DNA of 64,000 bases from JASLBX01 sp036374175. GTDB lineage: Bacteria; Actinomycetota; Actinomycetes; Jiangellales; Jiangellaceae. The stretch is taken from positions 86,025 to 150,024 of the forward strand of contig DASUUH010000046.1 of the NCBI GenBank assembly GCA_036374175.1, read 5' to 3'. This document shows positions 42,908 through 51,903 of the stretch, one piece after another. Position 1 is the stretch's first letter. Every line of letters starts with the position of its first letter. Under the pieces are notes generated by a model that did no database searches, was not told where the DNA came from, and saw nothing but the letters and a program-made list of their open reading frames with translations. The position numbers were made by a program, and so were the translations under genes.

Positions 42908-44492
42908 ATGAATCAGCAGGTCAGCGCACCAGTCGGCAGCCTGGTGGGCGGCGCGTTGGACGCCGCGACCGCGGCGGTGGCCGCGGCGCAGGACGGCCCG
43001 GTTTACGCGCTGGCCGACGCGGATCTGGAGGGCGCGCTCGAGCAGTGCCAAGGTTTGGCCGCGCGGGTGTTCGACACCACGCTGGCACTGGGTGCGCGAG
43101 GCGGACGGGCGGGATCTGGGTCGCCGCTCGGGCGGCTCGTCGACCGCGGCCTGGCTGGCCGGCCGGTTTCGGATCCGGCCCGGCCAGGCCCGCACCCTGG
43201 TCCGGCTGGCCAACCACACCCGCCCCGACGACGGGCCGGTGGACTATGCGGCGAACGTGCGCACCCCCGAGACCGGGCGGGAGCTGCGCGAAACCGGGCA
43301 GGCGCTGGCCGCCGGGGCGATCTCCCCGGACCATGTCGTGGTGGTCGGCAAGATCATGGAACGGGTCCCCGAGGCGGTCAGCGTCGCCGAGGCCCGCACC
43401 GCCGAGACCGAGTTGGCCGGGTTCTGCCGCCAGTACGACCCCGGTGTGGTGGCCAAACTCGGGGACTACCTGCTCGCGCTGATGGCCGAGGACACCCTCG
43501 ACGACGCCGACCAGCATCGGCACCGCACCCGGCAGCTGTGGATCGATCAGACCACCGGCCGGATCGGCGGGCAACTCACCACCGAAGGCATCGCCGCGCT
43601 GCGCACCGCGCTGGACCCGCTGGCCGCGCCCACCCCCAGCAGCGACGGCCAACCCGACCCGCGCACCGCCGGCCAACGCCTGGCCGACGCACTCGTCGAG
43701 CTGGCCCGCCGCGCCATCGCCGCAGACACCTTCGACGCCAACCACGGCATCAGCCACCGCGTCATGGTGATGATCGGACTCGACACCCTCACCGGCGACC
43801 ACCCCCACCACCAACACAACAACAGCAGCGACACCGGCAGCAGCGACACCAGCGCCACCGGCGGCGATCCAGCGACCAGCACACCGAACAACGGCGGCGG
43901 CGCCACGAGCAGCAGCGGAACCAGCAGCAGCGGAACCGGCAGCAGTGATACCGGCAGCGGCGGCGATGCGGCCCTCGCCGGTGGGCGCGCGGTCGGTGGC
44001 GACGGCGCCGCGCTACCGGCGTTCACCCGCCGCCAGCCCACCCCGCCGGGCCAGATCCACTGGGGCGGGGCGATCTCACCGGCCGCGGCCAAACGGATCG
44101 CCTGCTGCGCGGTCATCCAACGCGTCCTGCTCGACCCGACCGGCGCGGTGCTGGACCTCGGCCGCGACTACCGCACCGCCACCCCGGCCCAATTCGCCGC
44201 CCTGACCGCTAGAGACCGCGGCTGCGCCTTCCCCGGCTGCACCCGCCCCGCGCCCTGGTGCATCGCGCACCACATCGTGCACTGGGCCGACGGCGGACGA
44301 ACCGACTTGGACAACCTCGTGCTGCTGTGCACCTGGCACCACACCGTCGTCCACCACCACGGCTGGACCATCCACATGCCAGCGGACCGGCTACCCGAAT
44401 TCATCCCACCCCGCTGGGTCGACCCCGACCAACACCCCAGACGCAACACCCGACCCCACTACCAGCACACGATCACCGCCCCCCACACGTGA
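42908..44492 (+). pseudogene. DUF222/13E12-type HNH endonuclease, frameshifted
   Basis: A DUF222 plus HNH nuclease gene split by one frameshift. The first part reads from the ATG at 42908 (MNQQVSAPVGS) to about 43090 in one frame; the rest, from about 43092, continues in the next frame with VREADGRDLGRRSGG and runs to 44492. Removing one G from the GGG at 43090-43092 would restore LALVREADG and a protein of about 527 residues. The HNH domain near the end is intact (CAFPGC, HHIVHWADGG, NLVLLC, HH). A Ser/Thr/Gly repeat linker joins the domains. Such genes are repeated in many actinobacterial genomes (Mycobacterium 13E12 repeats) and may be mobile. It may be a real pseudogene or a sequencing error. 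Confidence 0.8.
43821..43952 (+). repeat. 15-base degenerate tandem repeats in the HNH gene linker
   Basis: Units of the form GGC AGC AGC GAC ACC: two copies at 43821-43850, then three (AGC AGC AGC GGA ACC and a degenerate form) at 43908-43952. They encode SSDT/SSSGT pentapeptides in a flexible linker between the DUF222 and HNH domains. Confidence 0.7.
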
Positions 44493-44613
44493 CCACCACG
44501 CCCCGCAAGCGACGCCACCAGCGCCGCCGCGCAGGCATGCGTGACCCAAGAACCTCGTGGTATCGCGAGCCAGGAAAGCTGCTCAGGGCCAATACTCTGG
44601 CCAGCGCCGCAAG

Positions 44614-44685
44614 CGCCCCCGGCAGGATTCGAACCTGCGCACCCGGCTCCGGAGGCCGGTGCTCTATCCCCTGAGCTACGGGGGC
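44614..44685 (-). tRNA. tRNA-Arg (anticodon CCG)
   Basis: A 72-base tRNA on the minus strand. Acceptor GCCCCCG pairs with CGGGGGC; the anticodon loop is CTCCGGA (anticodon CCG). CCA is not encoded. It lies about 400 bases from argS, in the opposite direction. Confidence 0.95.
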
Positions 44686-44840
44686 TCAGGCCGAAGGGAA
44701 GAGTACCAGCCGGCCGTCCGCGAACCCGAATCGATATAGAACATCAGGGCAGGCTCAGGGAAGCCCCTGACGACATCCCGACCGCGATGACGGACAATGA
44801 AGCCAGCGGGCATTCGCTTGCGAGAGATGAAGGTGATCAC

Positions 44841-45023
44841 ATGTCTACTGGAGCCAAGCTTGCGGTCGGAGCGGCTGGCGTCGTCATTGCTCTGTGGCTG
44901 CTTCCGTTCTGGCTCGTTGCATTGGTCGTGATCGGCGGACCGATTGCGCTCTACTTCATGCTCGACGAGTCTCAGCGGCGTCGGCTGCGGAGTTCGTTCG
45001 GGCGCAAGCAGATCGGCCGCTAG
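44841..45023 (+). CDS. Small membrane protein
   Basis: A 60-residue protein with one long or two short hydrophobic segments (about 7-40) and a basic C-terminal tail (QRRRLRSSFGRKQ). The ATG is preceded by GAAGGTGATC. It precedes argS by 58 bases. I do not recognise the family. Confidence 0.6.
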   Translation: MSTGAKLAVGAAGVVIALWLLPFWLVALVVIGGPIALYFMLDESQRRRLRSSFGRKQIGR

Positions 45024-45069
45024 GCGCCGGCTGACCGAAACCGGAGAGAATGCGGCACGCCCGTCTCGA

Positions 45070-45075
45070 TACGCT
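45070..45075 (+). promoter_or_regulatory. -10 hexamer of a leaderless promoter (argS)
   Basis: TACGCT followed by 6 bases and the GTG at 45082; no Shine-Dalgarno sequence is present. Confidence 0.45.
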
Positions 45076-45081
45076 TGGTCG

Positions 45082-46740
45082 GTGACTCCCGAGCAGCTTT
45101 CGAGCACGGTCCGTGCCGCCCTCACGGACGCCATCGCCGCAGGCGAACTAACCCTGCCCGATGGTGTTCCGTCCACAGTGACGATCGAGCGGCCACGCAA
45201 CCGAGCGCACGGCGACTACGCCACGAACGTCGCGCTGCAGCTGGCCAAGAAGGCCGGCACCAACCCGCGTGCGCTGGCTGAGTTGCTCGCGTCCCACCTG
45301 CGCCAGAATCCAGGTATAGAGCAGGTCGACATTGCCGGTCCCGGCTTTCTCAACATCACGCTCGCCGCCAGCGCGCAGGGCGAGCTCGCCCGCACCATCG
45401 TCGAAGCGGGCGAGGCGTACGGCCGGTCTGACACCCTCGCCGGAACCCGGATCAACGTCGAGTTCATCTCGGCCAACCCCACGGGCCCGCTGCACCTCGG
45501 CCATGTTCGGTGGGCGGCCGTGGGTGACGCGATCGCCAGGGTGCTCGCCGCCGCCGGTGCCGAGGTCACGCGGGAGTTCTACATCAACGATCGAGGCGTC
45601 CAGATGGACCTGTTCGGGGCGTCCCTCATGGCTCGTGCGAACGGCGAAGAGGTGCCCGCGGACGGTTACCACGGTGAGTATGTAGCCGATCTCGCCAACG
45701 AGATCGTCGCGGCTCGCCCGGGCATCCTGGATCAGCCTCGCGATCAGCAGCTGGCCGCATTCCGTGAAGAGGGTTACCGGCTCCAGCTGGCGGAACAGCA
45801 GCGGGACCTTGAAGAGTTCCGTACGACGTTCGACGTGTGGTACTCCGAGCGCAGCCTGCATGAGTCCGGCAAGGTGGAACACGGCGTTGAGGTGCTGCGC
45901 AAGCAAGGGCACGTGTACGAAGCCGACGGTGCGCTGTGGATGCGCACCACCGACTTCGGTGACGACAAGGACCGCGTGGTCGTTCGGAGCAACGGCGATT
46001 ATTCGTACTTCGCGTCCGACACCGCGTACTACGTCGACAAACGTGAGCGGGGTTTCAACGTCTGCATCTACCTTCTCGGGGCTGACCACCACGGGTACGT
46101 CGGACGGCTCAAGGCGATGGCCGCATGCGCGGGCGACGACCCGGACGTCAACATCGAGGTTCCAATCGGCCAGCTCGTCAAGATCGTCAAGGGCGGCCAG
46201 GAGGTCAGGCTTTCCAAGCGAGCCGGCACGATGGTGACGCTCGGCGACGTAGTCGAACTGGCCGGGGTCGACCCGCTGCGCTACACGCTGTCGCGGTACC
46301 CGGCCGAATCGCCACTGACCGTCGACATCGAGCAAATCACCCGGCAGTCGAGCGACAACCCGGTGTTCTATGTGCAGTACGCGCACGCTCGGCTTGCGTC
46401 CATTCTGCGCAACGCGGCTGAGATGGGTGTTGACAAGGGTGAGTTGCAGCCCGAGTTGTTCACTCATGAGCGGGAGTCACTGCTGCTCGGTGCACTTGGT
46501 GAGTTTCCACGGGTGGTAGCCACGGCTGCCGAACTGCGCGAGCCACACCGGGTCGCCCGCTACCTCGAGAACCTGGCGGGAACGTTCCACAAGTTCTACG
46601 AGCAGTGCCAGGTGTTGCCGAAGGGCGACGAGGAGACCACCGGCGTGCACCGGGCGCGGCTGTGGCTGGTCGACGCCACCCGAACCGTGCTGGCCAACGG
46701 GCTCGGGCTGTTGGGCGTCAGCGCACCGGAGCGGATGTAA
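45082..46740 (+). CDS. argS: Arginyl-tRNA synthetase
   Basis: A 552-residue class I aminoacyl-tRNA synthetase charging tRNA-Arg. The N-terminal additional domain (about 1-110) is followed by the catalytic domain with NPTGPLHLGHVR (HIGH motif) near 130 and KRAGTMVTL (KMSK-like) near 378, and the DALR anticodon-binding domain from about 430 (FYVQYAHARLASILRNA). The GTG start fits a leaderless transcript. The stop overlaps the lysA ATG by one base (TAATG), so argS-lysA is an operon, as in corynebacteria and streptomycetes. Confidence 0.95.
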   Translation: MTPEQLSSTVRAALTDAIAAGELTLPDGVPSTVTIERPRNRAHGDYATNVALQLAKKAGTNPRALAELLASHLRQNPGIEQVDIAGPGFLNITLAASAQGELARTIVEAGEAYGRSDTLAGTRINVEFISANPTGPLHLGHVRWAAVGDAIARVLAAAGAEVTREFYINDRGVQMDLFGASLMARANGEEVPADGYHGEYVADLANEIVAARPGILDQPRDQQLAAFREEGYRLQLAEQQRDLEEFRTTFDVWYSERSLHESGKVEHGVEVLRKQGHVYEADGALWMRTTDFGDDKDRVVVRSNGDYSYFASDTAYYVDKRERGFNVCIYLLGADHHGYVGRLKAMAACAGDDPDVNIEVPIGQLVKIVKGGQEVRLSKRAGTMVTLGDVVELAGVDPLRYTLSRYPAESPLTVDIEQITRQSSDNPVFYVQYAHARLASILRNAAEMGVDKGELQPELFTHERESLLLGALGEFPRVVATAAELREPHRVARYLENLAGTFHKFYEQCQVLPKGDEETTGVHRARLWLVDATRTVLANGLGLLGVSAPERM

Positions 46741-48161
46741 TGCGCGCTCACGAGGCCGGGGCGCTGCACGCCGAAGCCGGCCATCGTGGGCCGTCGTGGC
46801 TGCGCGAGCCGGCCGACGCCAACGCGCTCGTGCCCGCGCTGTGGGCACGCAACGTCGAGCGGCGGGCCGATGGCGTCGTCGCCGTGGCCGGTGTCCGCGT
46901 CGACGAGATCGCACGCGAGTTCGGTACGCCCGCGTATGTGATGGACGAGGACGATTTCCGGACCCGCGCTCGCAGCTTCGGCGAGGCCTTCCACGCCGCC
47001 TTCGAACGGCTCTGCGGAGGCGCGGACGTCTACTACGCGGGCAAGGCTTTCTTGTCGATTGCGTCCGCCCGGTGGGTGGCCGAGGAGGGGCTCTGCCTGG
47101 ACGTGTGCAGCGGCGGTGAGCTTGCCGTCGCGTTGCGCGCCGGATTCCCGCCCGAACGGATCGGCATGCACGGCAACAACAAGTCCGTCGCCGAACTCGC
47201 GCGGGCGCTGGACGCCGGTGTGGACCGGATCGTGATCGATTCGCCAATTGAGATCACCCGGCTGGCCGAACTCGCCCGGGAGCGGGGCGTGCGGGCGCGG
47301 GTGCTCGTACGCATCACCGTCGGCGTCGAGGCACACACCCACGAGTACATCGCTACCGCCCACGAGGACCAGAAGTTCGGTTTCTCCCTCGCCGGCGGAG
47401 CCGCAGCCGACGCGGTTGCCGCGGTTCTGGCCGAGCCGAGTCTCGAACTGCTCGGGTTGCACTCGCACATCGGCTCGCAGATCTTCGACACGTCCGCATT
47501 CGAGGTGGCCGCGCGACGCACGCTGGGCCTGCACGCCGCGATCCGCGCCGAACACGGCATTGAATTACCCGAGCTTGATCTCGGCGGTGGTTACGGCATC
47601 GCGTACACCACGAAGGATGACCCGATGCCGCCGCCCGAACTAGCCGCCAGCATGGCCGAGATCGTCGAACACGAGTGCCGGGGTTACGGCGTCGCGGTGC
47701 CGCGGATCAGTGTCGAGCCGGGCCGCGCGATCGCCGGACCGGCCGGGTTCACCCTCTACGAAGTAGGAACAGTCAAGGAAGTCGAGCTGGACGCCGGTGC
47801 GTCGCGCATCTATGTCGCAGTCGACGGCGGGATGAGCGACAACATCCGCACCGCGCTCTACGACGCCGACTTCTCGTGCACGCTGGCGTCTCGCCGCTCG
47901 GACGCACCGCCGGTGCTGGCCCGGGTCGTCGGCAAGCACTGCGAAAGTGGCGACATCCTGGTCAAGGACGAGTTCTTGCCGGCGGACGTGCGTCCCGGTG
48001 ATCTCATCGCTGTGCCGGCGACGGGCGCGTACTGCCGGAGCTTGGCCAACACGTACAACCACGTGCCGCGCCCTCCGGTCATTGCGGTGGCGGACGGCAA
48101 GGCCCGGGTCGTCGTGCGCCGCGAGACCGAGGACGACCTGCTCCGCCTGGACGTCGGCTGA
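46740..48161 (+). CDS. lysA: Diaminopimelate decarboxylase
   Basis: A 473-residue PLP enzyme making lysine from meso-diaminopimelate. The PLP lysine is in YYAGKAF near 101; HSHIGSQ, the GGGYG phosphate-binding loop and the CESGD substrate motif are present, with YN near the end (NTYNHVPRP). It is translationally coupled to argS. In corynebacteria this pair is controlled by LysG and arginine/lysine; no regulator is visible here. Confidence 0.95.
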   Translation: MRAHEAGALHAEAGHRGPSWLREPADANALVPALWARNVERRADGVVAVAGVRVDEIAREFGTPAYVMDEDDFRTRARSFGEAFHAAFERLCGGADVYYAGKAFLSIASARWVAEEGLCLDVCSGGELAVALRAGFPPERIGMHGNNKSVAELARALDAGVDRIVIDSPIEITRLAELARERGVRARVLVRITVGVEAHTHEYIATAHEDQKFGFSLAGGAAADAVAAVLAEPSLELLGLHSHIGSQIFDTSAFEVAARRTLGLHAAIRAEHGIELPELDLGGGYGIAYTTKDDPMPPPELAASMAEIVEHECRGYGVAVPRISVEPGRAIAGPAGFTLYEVGTVKEVELDAGASRIYVAVDGGMSDNIRTALYDADFSCTLASRRSDAPPVLARVVGKHCESGDILVKDEFLPADVRPGDLIAVPATGAYCRSLANTYNHVPRPPVIAVADGKARVVVRRETEDDLLRLDVG

Positions 48162-48281
48162 ATGGCGTCGGCGCCCACGCGTGTCACTTGTCGGGCCGGA
48201 CAGTTGCCCCACCAGGCCGTAAGACCCGACCGGCCCGGACACATCGAAGGGGCGAGAGAATCTGCGCCGGACACGGCCGTT

Positions 48282-48301
48282 CCTGAGACGGACGTCTCGG
48301 G
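48282..48301 (+). terminator. Possible terminator hairpin after lysA
   Basis: CCTGAGAC/GTCTCGGG, 8 pairs including one G-T, with a 4-base loop, 121 bases past lysA and 76 before hom. No T-tract. It could instead act in the hom leader. Confidence 0.35.
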
Positions 48302-48376
48302 ATACGGACCCGATGCCCGAGATATTTCGGCCGTGACCGACACTTGGGCGTGGTAAACCGTGTCGGGGAGGGGTCG

Positions 48377-49669
48377 ATGAGCACGCTTCGGGTCGCGTTG
48401 CTGGGCTGCGGAAACGTGGGTACCGAAGTCGCCCGGCTGATGACCGAACACGCCGCCGACCTCGAGGCCCGGGCCGGCGCTCGGCTGGAACTCGCCGGGA
48501 TCGCCGTCCGCCGGCCGAATCGCGACCGCACGGCCACGGGGGTGCCGCCCGAGCTGTTCACGACCGACGCGCTCGGCCTCGCGACGCGGGACGACGTCGA
48601 CATCGTCATCGAACTGATCGGCGGGATCGAGCCTTCGCGTGGACTGATCCTGGCCGCGATGGAGCACGGCGCGTCCGTGGTCACGGGCAACAAAGCGCTG
48701 CTGGCAGAGGACGGCGCGACGTTGCACAACGCGGCTGAGAAGTACGGCGTTGACCTCTACTACGAAGCCGCCGTCGCCGGCGCGATCCCACTTCTGCGCC
48801 CGCTCCGCGAGTCGCTGGCCGGCGACCGTATCCGGCGCGTCCTGGGCATCGTCAACGGCACCACCAACTACATCCTGGACCGGATGGACCGGGTCGGGAG
48901 CAGCTACGCGGAGGCGCTCGAAGAGGCCCAAGCCCTCGGATATGCAGAAGCCGATCCGACCGCCGACATCGAGGGTTACGACGCGGCCGCCAAGGCGGCG
49001 ATCCTGGCTGGCATCGCCTTCCATACGTCGGTGACCAGCGCGGACGTCCACCGTGAGGGCATCGCCGACGTCACCGCGGCCGATGTCGCCAGCGCACGCG
49101 AGATGGGCGCGGTGGTCAAGCTGCTGGCCATCTGCGAGCTGTCCGCGGACGGCCGCTCGGTGGGCGCGCGGGTCCACCCGGCGATGCTGCCGCGCGCTCA
49201 TCCGCTGGCGAGCGTGCGCGGCGCCTTCAACGCGGTCTTCGTCGAAAGCGACGCCGCGGGCCAGGTCATGTTCTACGGCCCGGGCGCGGGAGGCACGCCC
49301 ACCGCCAGCGCGGTCCTGGGTGACGTCGTGACCGTCGCTCGCAACAAGCTGGCCGGCTCGCTGGGGCCAGGAGCGTCGTCGTACTCCGACCGGCCGGTAC
49401 GCCCGATGGGCGACACGCTCACCCGGTATCACATCAGCCTGGACGTGGATGACCGGCCAGGTGTGCTCGCGGCCGTCGCGACGGTGTTCGCCGAGCACGC
49501 CGTGTCGATAGAGACGGTCCGCCAGCGCGTCCACGGCCCCGACGACGCGGAGCTTGTGGTCGTGACACACATCGCGCCAGACCGTGCGCTAGCCGCAACG
49601 GTGGCCCAGTTGCGCGAGCTGGATGCCGTGCGTGATGTGCTGTCCGTGATGCGTGTCGAAGGGGAATAG
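48377..49669 (+). CDS. hom: Homoserine dehydrogenase
   Basis: A 430-residue NAD(P)H-dependent enzyme reducing aspartate semialdehyde to homoserine, the branch point to threonine and methionine. N-terminal Rossmann motif LGCGNVG, the EAAVAGAIP and GIVNGTTNYIL catalytic-domain blocks, the conserved Lys in AAKAAILA, and a C-terminal ACT domain (about 350-425, SLDVDDRPGVLAAVA) for threonine feedback. GGGGAGGGG precedes the ATG. It is the first gene of the hom-thrC-thrB operon. Confidence 0.95.
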   Translation: MSTLRVALLGCGNVGTEVARLMTEHAADLEARAGARLELAGIAVRRPNRDRTATGVPPELFTTDALGLATRDDVDIVIELIGGIEPSRGLILAAMEHGASVVTGNKALLAEDGATLHNAAEKYGVDLYYEAAVAGAIPLLRPLRESLAGDRIRRVLGIVNGTTNYILDRMDRVGSSYAEALEEAQALGYAEADPTADIEGYDAAAKAAILAGIAFHTSVTSADVHREGIADVTAADVASAREMGAVVKLLAICELSADGRSVGARVHPAMLPRAHPLASVRGAFNAVFVESDAAGQVMFYGPGAGGTPTASAVLGDVVTVARNKLAGSLGPGASSYSDRPVRPMGDTLTRYHISLDVDDRPGVLAAVATVFAEHAVSIETVRQRVHGPDDAELVVVTHIAPDRALAATVAQLRELDAVRDVLSVMRVEGE

Positions 49670-49673
49670 ACCG

Positions 49674-50738
49674 ATGGCCCACCTGTGGCGAGGCGTGATC
49701 GAGGAGTACCGGGACCGGTTGCCGGTAACCGCGCGGACGCCCGTGGTCACGCTCCGGGAGGGTGGGACGCCACTGGTTCCGGGCCGCTGGCTGTCCGAGC
49801 TGACCGGGTGTGACGTACACCTGAAGGTCGAAGGGTCCAACCCGACCGGTTCGTTCAAGGACCGGGGCATGACGGTCGCCATCTCCAAGGCACTCGAAGA
49901 AGGCGTCAAGGCGGTCGTCTGCGCGTCGACGGGAAACACCAGCGCCTCGATGGCGGCTTATGCCGTGCGTGCCGGTCTGACACCGGTCGTTCTGATTCCC
50001 AACGGCAAGATCGCCGGCCCCAAGCTGGCGCAGGCCGTCGTCCACGGCGGGGTCATCGCAGCGGTCGACGGCAACTTTGACGACTGCCTCCGGTTGGCGC
50101 GGGAGCTTGCCGACGCCTACCCGGTCGGGTTGGTCAACTCACTTAATCCCCACCGGATCGCCGGGCAGAAGACAGCCGCCTTCGAGGTCGTCGACGACCT
50201 CGGCGATGCGCCGGACGTCCACGTGCTGCCGGTCGGCAATGCCGGCAACATCACGGCGTACTGGATGGGCTACCGCGAGTACGCCGCCAGTGGCCCGGCC
50301 ACCCGGCGGCCGATGATGTGGGGGTTCCAGGCCGAAGGCGCGGCGCCGATCGTCCGGGGTGAGCCGGTCGCCAACCCGGAGACCGTGGCCAGTGCGATTC
50401 GGATCGGCAATCCGGCGTCGTGGCAGCTCGCCGAGCAGGCGCGGGACGACTCGAAGGGCCTGATCGAAGCGGTTTCCGACGAACAGATCCTGGCGGCGCA
50501 GCAGGAGTTGTCCGGCCGCGAAGGGTTGTTCGTCGAACCGGCGTCGGCGGCCGGTGTTGCCGGGCTGCTCAAGCTCGCTGAGGCCGGGCGGGTCGAACGC
50601 GGGCTGCAGATCGTCATCACCGTCACCGGGCACGGGCTCAAGGACGTCGACACCGCCAGCGCCCACTACGGCGAGATCCGGCCCTACATCATCCCGGCCG
50701 ATGTGTCCGCGGCGGCCGAGGTCCTCGGCCTGAAATGA
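49674..50738 (+). CDS. thrC: Threonine synthase
   Basis: A 354-residue fold-type II PLP enzyme converting O-phosphohomoserine to threonine. PLP Lys in NPTGSFKDRGM near 61, the phosphate-binding GNAGNI near 187 and STGNTS near 85 are present. The ATG at 49674 is 4 bases past hom. Its stop overlaps the thrB start by ATGA. Confidence 0.95.
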   Translation: MAHLWRGVIEEYRDRLPVTARTPVVTLREGGTPLVPGRWLSELTGCDVHLKVEGSNPTGSFKDRGMTVAISKALEEGVKAVVCASTGNTSASMAAYAVRAGLTPVVLIPNGKIAGPKLAQAVVHGGVIAAVDGNFDDCLRLARELADAYPVGLVNSLNPHRIAGQKTAAFEVVDDLGDAPDVHVLPVGNAGNITAYWMGYREYAASGPATRRPMMWGFQAEGAAPIVRGEPVANPETVASAIRIGNPASWQLAEQARDDSKGLIEAVSDEQILAAQQELSGREGLFVEPASAAGVAGLLKLAEAGRVERGLQIVITVTGHGLKDVDTASAHYGEIRPYIIPADVSAAAEVLGLK

Positions 50739-51652
50739 GCCGCCTCATTCGGGTCTCCGTCCCGGCGACCAGCGCCAACCTCGGCCCGGGTTTCGATGCG
50801 CTCGGGCTCGCGCTTGGTTTGCACGACGTCGTCGATGCCGAACTGACCGGCGATGAGCTGCAGGTACAGGTGAACGGCGCCGGGGCGGGTGAGGTGCCGC
50901 TGGACGGTGATCATCTCGTCGTACGGGCCATGCGGGCGACCTTGGCGTCGCTGGGCGTCGAGGCGCCCGGGCTGCGTCTTCGGTGCACAAATGAGATACC
51001 GCACGGCCGGGGCCTCGGGTCGTCGGCTGCGGCGATCGTAGCGGGCGTGCTCGCGGCGCGAGCACTCGCCGGAGCGCCGGCCGAGCCGGATGCCGCACTG
51101 GCACTCGCCGCGGGGCTCGAGGGGCACCCGGACAACGTCGCCCCGTGCCTGCTCGGCGGGCTGACCGTGGCCTGGAACTCCATTGGGCGAGCACGAGCCG
51201 TCTCCCTGGACGTTCACCCGGAGGTACGTCCGGTGGTGTTCGTCCCGTCGGCATCGCTGTCGACCGAGGCGGCCCGCGGTCTGCTGCCGGTGTCCGTTCC
51301 CCATGCGGCGGCAGCCCGCAATGCCGGCCGGGCGGCTCTGCTCGTCCACGCTCTGACCCGGCGGCCGGATCTACTGCTCGACGCCACTGAAGACGAGTTG
51401 CACCAGCCGTACCGCGCGCCTGCGATGCCCGAGACACTCAATCTGATGACCGAACTCCGCGGGCGCGGGATCGCCGCAGTCGTGTCCGGCGCGGGGCCGT
51501 CGGTCATTGCTCTTACCACCGCTGGTCAAGACTGTGGCGATGCTCCCGGGTGGGACGTACTTGCCTTGCCGGTGGATCGGCGTGGCGCCGTCGTAACGGG
51601 GCGGACGGGGACCGATGGTCACGACACGGTCGTGCATGGGCACCGGGGTTAG
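50735..51652 (+). CDS. thrB: Homoserine kinase
   Basis: A 305-residue GHMP-family kinase phosphorylating homoserine to O-phosphohomoserine for ThrC. N-terminal VPATSANLGPGFDALG, ATP loop PHGRGLGSSAAAI near 90, and C-terminal VSGAGPSVIAL. Translationally coupled to thrC. The rho promoter begins right at its stop codon. Confidence 0.95.
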   Translation: MSRLIRVSVPATSANLGPGFDALGLALGLHDVVDAELTGDELQVQVNGAGAGEVPLDGDHLVVRAMRATLASLGVEAPGLRLRCTNEIPHGRGLGSSAAAIVAGVLAARALAGAPAEPDAALALAAGLEGHPDNVAPCLLGGLTVAWNSIGRARAVSLDVHPEVRPVVFVPSASLSTEAARGLLPVSVPHAAAARNAGRAALLVHALTRRPDLLLDATEDELHQPYRAPAMPETLNLMTELRGRGIAAVVSGAGPSVIALTTAGQDCGDAPGWDVLALPVDRRGAVVTGRTGTDGHDTVVHGHRG

Positions 51653-51680
51653 TTGGACCTGAGCGGACCCGTGCTAGACT
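51653..51680 (+). promoter_or_regulatory. rho promoter
   Basis: -35 TTGGAC (51653-51658), 16-base spacer, -10 TAGACT (51675-51680). It predicts a start near 51687 and a leader of about 210 bases before rho. Confidence 0.55.
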
Positions 51681-51720
51681 CGCTACTGCACCGACGCCCT
51701 CTGGGTTGGTCGCTTGTCCC

Positions 51721-51903
51721 ATGCAGCGGGTTTACCGCATAAGCCATGGATTCCTTGGTCTCGCCGAGTTCGGCTTGCCGTACCCGGCGGGCGAGCCAGC
51801 CCTTTTGTGCCAGGTGCATCCCAAATCCGAGGGTCTGACCCTCGGGGTGATTCATGCGCCGGCTTTCTCACCGGTGCCGGTCCAGGGGAAGGACCCTGAG
51901 TGA
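51721..51903 (+). CDS. Possible upstream reading frame in the rho leader
   Basis: A 60-codon frame from ATG 51721 whose TGA overlaps the rho GTG (GTGA). It starts MQRVYRISHGF and ends VPVQGKDPE. No ribosome-binding site is clear. Since the leader also folds strongly, this may be a by-product of structured RNA rather than a real protein, but the exact overlap with rho is the kind seen in coupled leader peptides. Confidence 0.25.
   Translation: MQRVYRISHGFLGLAEFGLPYPAGEPALLCQVHPKSEGLTLGVIHAPAFSPVPVQGKDPE
51827..51845 (+). promoter_or_regulatory. Hairpin in the rho leader
   Basis: A perfect 8-base stem CCGAGGGT/ACCCTCGG with a 3-base loop, 55 bases before the rho start. It could be an attenuator element; no T-tract follows. 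Confidence 0.45.

Noticed and set aside
42875..43948. A 357-codon frame through the HNH gene ending in His/Arg/Pro/Gln-rich sequence
   Set aside because: Only the first 60 residues belong to DUF222; the remainder is the frameshifted reading of the same gene.
43821..43952. CRISPR array
   Set aside because: Units are contiguous, coding and 15 bases long with no spacers.
42908..44685. Integrated mobile element between the HNH gene and tRNA-Arg
   Set aside because: No integrase, no direct repeat of the tRNA end and no change in base composition were seen.
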